Source: Phymatolithon calcareum (lineage: Eukaryota; Rhodophyta; Florideophyceae; Hapalidiales). Taken from it: a stretch of DNA of 64,000 bases. Below, piece by piece: positions 41,550 to 51,000 of this stretch (positions within the stretch are counted from its first letter, which is position 1; the number at the start of each line of letters is the position of its first letter). The notes under the pieces were generated by a model. The model ran no database searches. It was not told where the DNA came from and was given only the letters and a program-made list of their open reading frames with translations. A program made the translations under genes and the position numbers. The DNA lies in contig OZ345360.1 in the NCBI GenBank assembly GCA_977006965.1, forward strand, positions 558,001-622,000. Direction: 5' to 3'.

Positions 41550-42162
41550 TCAATTGACGTGTTCGCGGTAGAGAGAAAGGGTATAGCCTCTGCACCCGCC
41601 CTTTGTCGATCAAGTAAATAATTGCAGACTGACATTTCGATTAGACGAATCAAGAAATGAGACCTCGAACCGGAAAACAGTACCGTGTAATGTCATGCCC
41701 TGATTCGTACTACATGTACTACCGAAGATACTGCGTAATAGTGTACCTCGCATTCAGCATCAAGTCAGGCTGCTGCTGAGATTGAACAATGTTTTATTCT
41801 TGAAACGACTACCTATGTTTGGACGAGCTCAGCTGCCATGAATTAAGAGTTGAACCATGCAGCTCGTTGGATTGGGTAAGTTCCGTATGTTGGCATACGA
41901 AACTTACCCAATGCAAGATCATCTCAGGAGCATGCCTTTCCTGACGGGTCACTGACTCGACGAAGCGTCTGATATCATACACTTCTTACGCAAAATGTAG
42001 ACTTTCGCTAAAATTTATGTTCGTCGGCGACCATCACCTACTATGATAGAGCACTCTTTTTCTTGAGGGGCTCTTATTCCCAAAACCCGAACTTGCTTGC
42101 GGTATCGTGGGGACTTGCCGGTACCGGAAGACCGAGCGGTAAATTCTTCATTCTTCCGTGCC
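41550..42162. other. Upstream region of the C1D gene with a hairpin
   Basis: Contains the inverted repeat 41871-41912. The C1D frame is open from 42097 but has no ATG before 42163. Confidence 0.5.
41871..41912. repeat. Hairpin, 19-bp arms and 4-base loop
   Basis: ATTGGGTAAGTTCCGTATG (41871-41889), loop TTGG, then the reverse complement at 41894-41912 with one mismatch. Confidence 0.8.
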
Positions 42163-43173
42163 ATGGATGAAGAAATTGCAAGTGCCCAAAACGCTATCGC
42201 TTCTTTTCAGAAGTTACTTGGTTCCGCAGAAGATGCAATTCGTCCTGTTCTAAAAGCGATCGAGGCCATCAGAGAATCTGAAGACTCTGGAGAAATTCCT
42301 CCCCTCACGAGGGCCCGCATTCATGCCACACTTGCGTATACTGTCAATGCTCTGTATTACATGTATTTGCGGGCGAATGCAGTGGAGTCGGACACGCACC
42401 CTATTGTCGATGATATCACCAGAGTGCAAAATGCATTTTCAAGACTTCGTGCAGTTGAGACAGCTCTGTCCGGGAGCAAAAGCGACGAACCTAAGATGTT
42501 TCGAAGTATGCGAAAGGCGGTGAAGAAGCTGGATGCTTTTTTGATTCCAGAGGAAGAAGATTTATTCCACGCTGTGAAGGGCGCAACTACAGAGATTGAC
42601 CGTTCTGCGCGCAAGGGACACAAGCGATTTGCTGATGACGACGACGATGAGCGACAACCTGAGAAGTCAGCTAAGAGGAGCAGTCGAAAGAAAAGAAAGA
42701 CAAAGGCGAATCGCGAGTTGGACACGGAACCGGCTGATAGTCAAGCCGAAATTCTCTCGAAGTCGGACGAGGCGGCTACCAAAGCAGCGAAAGAACAAAC
42801 CGATTCCGGAACCGATATCATTGTTACTCCTAAGTCAACAAAGAAGAGCAAAGTCAAGAAAGTCAAAGCGAACAAGGAAGGTAATGCATTGACATCAGAC
42901 CAAAACCTTTCCGAGTCGCCGAAAGAAACAATCGTGCCGGAAGCCCGTGGCGTTATTACTCCCAAGTCAAGCAAGAAGAGCAAGGACAAAAAACCCCAAA
43001 CGGTTGCTGAAGCTGACGCTCCTCTGAAGTCAGACGAGAAGACTTCCGAGACACCGAAAGAAAGTATCGTGCCTGAGGCCGATGATCTTATTACTCCTAA
43101 GTCAGGCAAGAGAAGCAAGAAGGAGAAAAGGGCTATGTCATCTTCTAAGAGGAGGAGCAAAAAGAACAAGTGA
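42163..43173 (+). CDS. C1D/Rrp47 (Lrp1) exosome cofactor
   Basis: A 336-aa protein from the ATG at 42163 (GCCATGGATG). The N-terminal 130 residues form the Sas10/C1D helical domain: EIASAQNAIASFQKLLGSAEDAIRPVL, then RARIHATLAYTVNALYYMYLRANAV and HPIVDDITRVQNAFSRLRAVE, matching C1D/Lrp1. The family binds the Rrp6 nuclease and RNA and helps the nuclear exosome process rRNA and snoRNA. The C-terminal half is Lys/Ser-rich and carries about three imperfect 45-residue repeats built on (I/V)TPKSxKKSKxKK ... SExPKExIVPEA. Yeast Lrp1 also has a Lys-rich tail, but these repeats look lineage-specific. Nuclear location is inferred. Confidence 0.82.
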   Translation: MDEEIASAQNAIASFQKLLGSAEDAIRPVLKAIEAIRESEDSGEIPPLTRARIHATLAYTVNALYYMYLRANAVESDTHPIVDDITRVQNAFSRLRAVETALSGSKSDEPKMFRSMRKAVKKLDAFLIPEEEDLFHAVKGATTEIDRSARKGHKRFADDDDDERQPEKSAKRSSRKKRKTKANRELDTEPADSQAEILSKSDEAATKAAKEQTDSGTDIIVTPKSTKKSKVKKVKANKEGNALTSDQNLSESPKETIVPEARGVITPKSSKKSKDKKPQTVAEADAPLKSDEKTSETPKESIVPEADDLITPKSGKRSKKEKRAMSSSKRRSKKNK

Positions 43174-43346
43174 GAGGCACGAAACTAATCATTTGTCTGA
43201 TTGATTTTCAAACTATGCGTGGTACGTCACCGTGTTTGTCGCAATGTTGTAAACTGTAACGGACAAGTTTTGGATAACTGCTTTTGTCTCACTCGCTTAT
43301 CGTCTCGGTCCAATTACTCGGGGCATTTTGTCATTCTTGCCTCACT

Positions 43347-45326
43347 TCAAAGCGCAACTTCTTGTCGAGAGACCACAGGTGGAAATTCGCTTTGCAATAG
43401 TGCTGGGTCGTCCGGATCAATCGGGGACTCGCCATGTCTTGGAATTGAGTAATTGCCCCATGTTGCAATCTCCTCTTTTGCGGCGTTGAACGCTGCATCG
43501 AAAAGCGCCTCTTCCTCGGCAGAAATTGACAGCTTCTCGCCTTCGCCTTCAAGTGACGATTTGGTTCTTCCAAAACAGCGGCTTTCGGCCATTCCTTTTC
43601 GCAGGGTGTTCTCCGCGTCCGCTCTGTATTGCATTACATCGTCGTATGCGTCATTAGATGTTCCGACATCTGTGGAAAGAGGCGTGACGGCAGCAGTCGT
43701 CACTGCCGCCACTGAGCTGCTAATGTCACCAAGGTCTAGACGCTTCTCGATATCCTTGGAAATTCCATTACTAGCTGTTGTTTTCATGCTTGTCGTTCGT
43801 TGTGCATTTGAAAAGCGCTTCGATGGCTGTACTGGTTCTTGAGACCCATCAGGCAGTACGCGCCACAACATTACTCCTTTTTCGCTATCAGCAGGTCGGG
43901 TGGATCCGTTTATCTGTATTGGATCTGCCGTTCTCGCTGTGTCCACATCTGCCGAGGCGGTATTATGAATTTCTGGTTCAAAGCCCGGAAGTGAATCCCC
44001 TCTTAAATCCGCATTAGTCCCTATGGAAGTAACGAATTCTGGTTTGAATCGTGGCTGTGCATCCTTTCTTGGTGATGAAGGGTCGAGAAATCTGGATAAT
44101 GAAAACTCTTGGAGGAGCAATTGAAGCTCTGTGGATAAATTTCCAACCGTATCCAGTACACATGCGGCAGTCAGCTTACTAACTGCTGGTGCGAGTAGAA
44201 TTCCGTTCCTGTACGTGCCCGTGGCGATGGTCAAGTTGCGAAAGTCAGAGTTGCCGATAATTGGCCTTTTGTCCGGAGTTGCGGGGCGGAGTCCAGCCCA
44301 TGTCTCGGATATGTAATAGTCCGCGAAACTGGGCACTAGAGTGGTTGCCGCGTTGAGTAATTGGAGAATGCCTCCAGCCGTAGGAGACCGGCAATACCCA
44401 GCTTCCTCAACGGTAGCCCCCACAAAGTAAATGGAGCAGTTATCTTTCGGAACTATATATACATCTCTTCCATACAGGACATGCTGTGGCGTTGGAGTTG
44501 AGTTATTCATGGTGCTCAGTGGCTTCAGACAAATCATTTGCCCCTTGACAGGACGAACTGGAATTCCTTTCAGTAATCTACTGCTCCACGCTCCGCATGC
44601 AGCAACGTAACACGGTGCCTTGATGATGTCCCCTGATTCCAGGACAACTCCCTCGACGGCAGAGCTATCTGTGGATACCTGCAGCTTCTGCACGACTGCA
44701 CCTTCTGATATTTCCACGTTTAGATTTCGACATGCAGTCGCCAGTGCATCAACAAGGATGCGATTGCTGACATGTGCATCTGTGGGAACGCGTATTGCTC
44801 CTCGCACGGCCGGACCAAGGGCTGGTTCGACATTTTTTAACATGCTAGAATCCAAATAGGTCCCACCAGGAACTTCGCGTGTGGCTTCATCGTGAAGTAG
44901 AGGCTGCAGAAAATCTTGCTGCGAAACGTATTGCACATTCATTCCTGAAAATGCTTGCACATCGTTGACAAATTGCGGGTACATATTCCGCGATAATGAG
45001 AGGAGATGTTGTATACTGGTGCCATTGTCGTGTAAACCTTCGGACATTGGAGCCAGCATCCCTGCACCTGCCTTTGTTGCAGACTCAGTTACATCTCGGG
45101 AGATGACGCGCACGCTTTTCCCAGTCTTTGCAAGCTCAAATGCTGTTGAAAGTCCAATAACTCCACCTCCAACAACAACGACGTCCGGGGCGACGGCCAT
45201 ATATGGGCGGAGTGAACTGCATGTCAGGCGTCTTCTCGATCGAGAGAAATGTATTCGATTCCCACTTGGAGCTGTGAAGCACAGCGTTACAGGGCGAGAG
45301 CTCTGCCAGCTGGCGACGCTATTCAT
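43347..45326 (-). CDS. thiO: Glycine oxidase ThiO, plastid-type, with a long C-terminal extension
   Basis: A 659-aa protein from the ATG at 45326; the frame extends upstream only through a GTG. The first 40 residues are Ser/Arg-rich (a plausible plastid transit peptide). The FAD-binding Rossmann motif is VVVVGGGVIGLSTAFELAKTG, then GAGMLAP. The DAO fold runs to the second FAD segment TYRNGILLAPAVSKLTA near residue 400. ThiO oxidises glycine to dehydroglycine for the thiazole half of thiamine; in red algae thiG is plastid-encoded, so the enzyme should act in the plastid. About 245 residues after the oxidase domain are polar and of unknown function; they are not a ThiG domain. The assignment of the oxidase is strong, substrate by family. 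Confidence 0.85.
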   Translation of the reverse strand: MNSVASWQSSRPVTLCFTAPSGNRIHFSRSRRRLTCSSLRPYMAVAPDVVVVGGGVIGLSTAFELAKTGKSVRVISRDVTESATKAGAGMLAPMSEGLHDNGTSIQHLLSLSRNMYPQFVNDVQAFSGMNVQYVSQQDFLQPLLHDEATREVPGGTYLDSSMLKNVEPALGPAVRGAIRVPTDAHVSNRILVDALATACRNLNVEISEGAVVQKLQVSTDSSAVEGVVLESGDIIKAPCYVAACGAWSSRLLKGIPVRPVKGQMICLKPLSTMNNSTPTPQHVLYGRDVYIVPKDNCSIYFVGATVEEAGYCRSPTAGGILQLLNAATTLVPSFADYYISETWAGLRPATPDKRPIIGNSDFRNLTIATGTYRNGILLAPAVSKLTAACVLDTVGNLSTELQLLLQEFSLSRFLDPSSPRKDAQPRFKPEFVTSIGTNADLRGDSLPGFEPEIHNTASADVDTARTADPIQINGSTRPADSEKGVMLWRVLPDGSQEPVQPSKRFSNAQRTTSMKTTASNGISKDIEKRLDLGDISSSVAAVTTAAVTPLSTDVGTSNDAYDDVMQYRADAENTLRKGMAESRCFGRTKSSLEGEGEKLSISAEEEALFDAAFNAAKEEIATWGNYSIPRHGESPIDPDDPALLQSEFPPVVSRQEVAL

Positions 45327-45668
45327 TTTGTCTTGTCTCTGAGGACTCCCTTGCTTGACAATGTCGAGATTGAGCACAAACTGTGAACCTCAAAAGAGGA
45401 TTGACTACAGCTCCTAATAGGTTGGAAGCTAGATGAGAGATTTCGGACACCAACCAGTAATATCGCTCTTTTGACGGTTTCATAGTTTCACGGACATACC
45501 TGAAAACTGACTGACCCCAAATGATCATTCTGATTCCTCCAGCTGAACCGAATCCGGTCGCTCAGGTAAATATCACCCCAAATGATGCAATGACCAATTC
45601 CCAAAAGATGTAACCTACCTGCGGCGGCCGTCCAACATCGAAGCGACGAGTACTGTACGCACCTGACC
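45327..45668. promoter_or_regulatory. Divergent intergenic region between thiO and the NRAMP gene
   Basis: 342 bp between two oppositely oriented start codons. Both promoters must lie here or overlap the leaders. No clear TATA box. Confidence 0.5.
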
Positions 45669-47243
45669 ATGTGTCCCAAACCATTTTTGAGTTCTGACTA
45701 TGACGGAACTAACGTCAATTCCGCCTCAGCGATGCCCGGAGACGTCGCTGATATCAATAATCAGTCTGTACTTCGCGGCGTAATATCGAGATTCGGACCG
45801 GCATGCTTAGTCTCTGTTGCCGCTCTCGACCCTGGCAACTTGGAAGTAGATTTGGGAGCTGGTTCAATTTTTGGGTACTCGCTGATGTGGGCGCTCTTGT
45901 ACTCGAGTATCGCGGGATGGCTTCTACAAACAGTAGCCGCTCAGCTGGCAATTTTGACGAGGTCCCATCTAGCTGAGCTCTGCGCTGTTGAATACTCGGA
46001 CTCTCGGTTTGTTGCGTCATGTCTTTTTCTCGTTGCAGAGATTTCGATTTTGTCCTTCGATGTCGCAGAGGTCATCGGCACAGCTTTTGCATTGCAACTT
46101 TTGTTCAAGTGGCCGTTGTGGTTTGGTTGCGTTGTCTCTGCCGTCGATACTCTCGTCATTCTCTATTTTCAGCAACATGGTCTGACCAAGGTGGAACTAG
46201 CAATACAAATTATGCTCGTACTCCTCTCAGCATCTTTGGTCTATGAGTTTTTTATGTCTCGTCCGGATATCTCAGCCATGGTCGAAGGCGCAATATATCC
46301 GGACCTGGGTGCGAATCCGAGAGAGAGCTCTCTTTTGGCAATTGGTATTCTTGGCAGTCTGGTAATGTCACACAACTTATTTCTTCACAGTTGGCTCGTC
46401 AAGCGCCATACAATCGACACATCGGAGTTTTCTATGCACACTCTTACTGATATTGAAGCATCGATATCGCCAAGTTCTGTGAGGAGCATGAATATCAGAA
46501 AGTCATGCAGGGATGCGACAATTGAAACTGGTGTTATATTTTTGGGTACGTTTATCGTCAATGGCGCGGTAGTTGCCATCAGTGCTGCTCAGTTCTATCC
46601 ACATAGAAATGAAAAGGCATTTCAAAACATTGGCTTGAAAGAGGCAAGCGCGTTGCTGGAGAACGTTCTTGGAACCAAATTTGTTTCATTCGCCTGGGCT
46701 ATCGCACTGCTGTGCAGCGGACACGCAGCTACGGTTACAGGAACACTCGCCTCACAGACGGTGTTGGAAGGATTCCTGCGAATCAATGACTTGGGATCTT
46801 CGCGGGCAGCCTCGTTCGCCACACGTGCCATTGCAATTGTCCCGGCTGTTGCCACGGCTCTCTATGCTGGTGATAGAGGGACTGACAAGCTGATCATTCT
46901 AAGCCAGGTTGTCCTGTCGTTTGCACTTCCGTTTGCTGTCATTCCGATGATAAGAATTATGAATGCGGCACGCAGACGGCATAAGATTGAGAACGAGTGG
47001 CTTGTAGCCACTGGATGCGCTGCATTTTTGTTCGTTGGGGTTGCGAATGTTGTTGCTACGATCACCACGATACAGGAAGAGTTAACTATTCGAACGATGT
47101 ACAACGGAGGGCATGCATTGCTCGCGCTGCTGGTAACGTGCTACTTCTATGTTGTAGGGATTTTGTTATGGCGTCCTCTGCGCTTGGGCAACGAAATTAA
47201 CTGGGCCGAGATTACGCCGTTGTCAGAACAACAGACAGAATAA
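45669..47243 (+). CDS. NRAMP-family metal transporter
   Basis: A 524-aa polytopic membrane protein. TM1 carries the metal-binding DPGN at residues 54-57 (AALDPGNLEVDLGAG). TM3 has VAEISILSFDVAEVIGTA, and about 11 hydrophobic helices can be counted. In TM6 most NRAMPs have A-x-x-MPHN, with Ala and Met contacting the metal; here it reads GSLVMSHNLFLHS (S230, M233, S234, H235). The Met and His remain, but Ala and the helix-breaking Pro are both Ser. NRAMPs co-transport Mn, Fe or other divalent ions with protons at the plasma membrane or vacuole. The substrate is not certain given the TM6 changes. ATG at 45669. Confidence 0.88.
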   Translation: MCPKPFLSSDYDGTNVNSASAMPGDVADINNQSVLRGVISRFGPACLVSVAALDPGNLEVDLGAGSIFGYSLMWALLYSSIAGWLLQTVAAQLAILTRSHLAELCAVEYSDSRFVASCLFLVAEISILSFDVAEVIGTAFALQLLFKWPLWFGCVVSAVDTLVILYFQQHGLTKVELAIQIMLVLLSASLVYEFFMSRPDISAMVEGAIYPDLGANPRESSLLAIGILGSLVMSHNLFLHSWLVKRHTIDTSEFSMHTLTDIEASISPSSVRSMNIRKSCRDATIETGVIFLGTFIVNGAVVAISAAQFYPHRNEKAFQNIGLKEASALLENVLGTKFVSFAWAIALLCSGHAATVTGTLASQTVLEGFLRINDLGSSRAASFATRAIAIVPAVATALYAGDRGTDKLIILSQVVLSFALPFAVIPMIRIMNAARRRHKIENEWLVATGCAAFLFVGVANVVATITTIQEELTIRTMYNGGHALLALLVTCYFYVVGILLWRPLRLGNEINWAEITPLSEQQTE

Positions 47244-47862
47244 ATCTGCTAATAAATGGCTTAATTTTTTTCCACATTTTTTCCATCGCTTTGCCTCTTT
47301 ATAGTATGATATGACCTACATCACTGTGTGAAGTCATTCATGCGAGAGGCATCTGATAGCCACTTGCGGACCAAAAGGACATATTTTTAGAAACGGGGCA
47401 GCTGTCCGGAATTCCCTGGGCCCAGGGCAGTGCTACCGGGGCACCGTGACAGTACGAAACTGTGTTCCTCATGAAAATAACGGAATACAAGATATACAGG
47501 AGTATGTCGACTGTTCAGTCGCAAATATCGATACTGTATGAGGGCTTGAAATTGGAAATTTTTGTCAAACTCTATAGATTGATGGGGATCATACCTCCAA
47601 GGTAAAAACGAATACATTTATGATTCCGAACGTGGGCCTTGCTTAAACACTCAGCAATAATTTGGAAAAAATTAATGAGATTTCAAACTTAAGAAAAATG
47701 CTCATAAATAAGCTGAAATCAAGTATGGCTTTGTTGTTCTGTGATAAAAATGAAGGATTTCTTGATTAAAAAATGAAAGACAGGTGTCTGAACGGACGAA
47801 CGTTGTCAACCTTGTGATCGACGTTCCCGTCCCCTCCGTACCCCAAGACCACCCTCTTGCAG

Positions 47863-47870
47863 ATATAAAG
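47863..47870 (+). promoter_or_regulatory. TATA-like element upstream of MOT1
   Basis: ATATAAAG, 33 bp before the first upstream ATG (47903) and 155 bp before the MOT1 start. The spacing suits a TATA box if transcription begins near 47895. Only sequence match and position support it. Confidence 0.3.
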
Positions 47871-47902
47871 GGCGCAAGGTGACCACCCACAGAGTCTTCA
47901 CC

Positions 47903-47980
47903 ATGGCGACGCTGGCAACCTTCCCTGCGACGAGCAAAATTTTCAGTCCACGGAAAGGGAAGAAGGAAAGGTTAGGTTGA
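47903..47980 (+). other. Upstream ORF (25 aa) in the MOT1 leader
   Basis: CCATGG context; the frame ends at TGA 45 bp before the MOT1 ATG and is not in frame with it. It could reduce translation of the main ORF if the leader includes it. Confidence 0.35.
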
Positions 47981-48024
47981 AAGATCGTCAACGTGGTTGC
48001 GCTTGTGCAACACACGCCATCACA

Positions 48025-51000
48025 ATGTCTTCGAATGCTCAAGGTGGAGGTCCCACCCGCCTTGAAGGGCTTCTCGGCCTATTGGATAGTGGGGCAAACA
48101 TATCAGTCCGTCGAATGGCAGCTAAACAAATTGGGGAACTAGTCGCCGCGCATCCCTCTGAAACTCGACCAGTGCTTCGTCGTGTTCGCCGATTTTTACG
48201 TTCTTCGACATGGGATACAAGGGTAGCAGCTGGCTATGCTATCGCGGCCATCGCAGATCAATCTCCTGGTTTCACTCCAAAGTACCAGTCAGTTTCCGAC
48301 GTGGCACTGGAAGCCCCGAACGAAGTTGCGATTTTAAAGGCAGAAGTAAAGCCGGAAGTAAAGCCGGAAGTGAAGCCGGAAGTGAAGCCGGAAGTCAAAC
48401 TCGAGAATACGCTCCCTGAGGAGGGTGACGCTCCAACTGTTGCACCTGTATCGAAAGGACCGGCTCCGGCATTGACATTTTCGAAGCTGGACATTATTCG
48501 CATAATGAATAGCGGTACAATGCTGTTTGGATCAACAGGCGATGAATACCAAGCTTCGGAATCAGACATTGCAGCACAGCGTGCTCGCTTGAGGAAGGAT
48601 CTAGGCATTGACGATAGATTTTCATCCGGTGGTGACATGCTTGGTCTTAAAGATGAAGATTTGAAGGCAGAAAAGACAACAAATGCTACGAACTCAGAGT
48701 CAGAAACTAAGAAAGCTTCTGTCGGCGAAATTGTAGATGCAATGGCCGGTCTAAGTGCTCGCGAGAAGAACCGTTTGAAACGTGAAGCGAAAAGGAAAGC
48801 CAAGAAGGACTCGGAATCAGGTTCAAGGCGTCCACTAAAGCGAATTCGTACCGCGTCCGGTTCTGCGGATGCTTCTGCAGATCCGAATCGAGGACCAGCT
48901 GAAGAATTCAGCCTAAGTGCCCTCGCTAATGAGAATCAGGTTGATGACGAAGAATTCGAGACCGACTTTGGTTCAGACTGGTGGGACTTTCAATCTACTT
49001 GCGAATTACTCAAACATGATCTTCTTGACCCCCGCTGGGAAATGCGACACGGTGCTGCTGTCGGAATTCGCGAAGTTCTAAAGCGACATGCGGCTAGCGC
49101 GGGGAAGTTTACTCAACAACGCGGAGACGAAGAAAATGCATGGTGGCTCGAAGATATGTGTTGTCGCCTAGTTTGTGTTCTGGCAATGGACAGGTTTGGA
49201 GACTTTGTCGGCGACGCAGTTGTTGCACCTGTGAGAGAGACAGCTGCTATGATCATGGGTGCATGCACAAAAGCGATGAGTCCAGAAAGTGTTCTTTTGC
49301 TTGTGCGAACTGTTCTTCGATTGTTGGAGGTGAAAGATGCCACGAAGTGGGAAGTCCGACATGCTGGACTGTTGGGACTCCAATATATGATTGCCGTTCG
49401 TCAAGATATGTCGTCAGAACTTCTTGGTCAATCTCTTGATCCTATTATGGATGGCTTACAAGATCATGATGACGATGTTCGAGCCGCAGCAGGTGAAGCG
49501 TTAATACCTGTCGCACAAGCAGTTGTGGACTTGATGCCTGAGCAGGTACCGAAATTAGTGTCCATTCTTTGGGGTGCATTGCCTGATCTTGATGACATCA
49601 GTGCTGCAACGGGGAGTGTACTCCGATTGCTCGCCCGTATGACCAGCATCCCTGCTACAGAAGGCTTTTCCAAGCTTTGGCTGGATCCAGCGCTTTTGTC
49701 AGACGAGATGAGCGATTTGGAAGAAGATGCGAGTGAGCAGGAAAATGGCAAGAGTAAAGATCCTTTCTGTACTACTCTTGTCGATATTGTGCCACGCCTA
49801 TGGCCGTTCTTGCGCCACAGCTCAAGGTCTGTAAGGAAAGCTTCCATTAATCTGCTTTTTACTCTGGTCAGCTCATTGTCAGATGCGGATTTGGCTGAAT
49901 GGTTGCAGCCTATATGCGGCGAGGCACTTCAGCGCCTTTTCCGGAATATCCTTTTGGAAACTGAAGAGGAAACATTGAAGACTTCAAAATCAGTGTGGGA
50001 GCGGATCGTTAGTGTGCTCGCTGTCAATGTTCCTGATGGTAAGAATGCTCTTGTGCAAAGTGCGAAGACCGCGTTGCCTTTCTGGCTTGAAGCTGCCTCT
50101 CATGAAACCAGGGCCGATGCCGCCGCTTTTGACCAAGCACAAGGCAAAGCCGTATCAAGCAGTGCTCAGCGAAGAAGGAAAATAGCAGCCGCGCGCCGGG
50201 CTGCGAAAGCGCGTGCTTCAAAACTTAGCACAGGAAAAATTCCGCAACCGCAGACAGATGGTGATGACGGAGTCACGTCTGAAGGTCCTCATGATGCAGT
50301 GCTAATGCAGCATAACGTTGGAGAAGCACTGGGATTACTGGCATACGCTTGGCCGTCTGATGATCCATTCTTTGAGAAGGTCTTAATTGATTGCCTGAAG
50401 AGTCCATCGGCGGTGAAGCGGAGAGTTGCCTGTGATATATGTCGGGGGTGGGCATCCTCTCAAAAAGATACCGCATCGTTCCCACGATCAATTGTTGGTG
50501 CACTGGTGAAGGAGATTGAATTGACGGGAGAGTGTGCTGTGACAGAAGTCAGTATTTCAGCAGGTGCTCTTTTTTCAGATTCTGTGTCTCTTTTGGATGC
50601 TATATCCGGATCTCCTCTTGGAAAACTTCCAAACTTCGAAACCCTCCTGTCTGCTTGCAGGCAGGGAAAGCAATCTGTTATCAAGAGAGATAAGGTAAAT
50701 GCCGCATTGTATGCGCGCACTTTCCGTGGTCAAATCTTGGGAATCATCAACCATGAAACTTGGGCCATTTGGAGCGCTCATGCGAAGAGTATCAATCTTC
50801 CGAAGCGCCGAGTGGAAATAGTGGATGCCATCCGAATGAGGGTTTCTTCGTCCATAGGTTTCATCACCATTCGCGAGAAGTTATTTACAGTCTCATTGGC
50901 ATCAAGCGCAACCGCTGCCATGGTTTTTGCCACAGGAATTGCACTTCCCCAACGAGTAGGCTCTTTTATCAAGGCTTTGATGTCCAGCGTGCGGGAATCT

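Larger units (their letters stand above)
47244..48024. other. Upstream region of MOT1
   Basis: AT-rich up to about 47.8 kb, then GC-richer with a TATA-like site and a short upstream ORF. No separate gene is supported. Confidence 0.5.

Noticed and set aside
45327-45377. ThiO start at 45377
   Set aside because: That codon is GTG; the first ATG in frame is at 45326.
47977-48024. MOT1 start at 47977
   Set aside because: That codon is TTG; the ATG at 48025 begins the conserved HEAT region.
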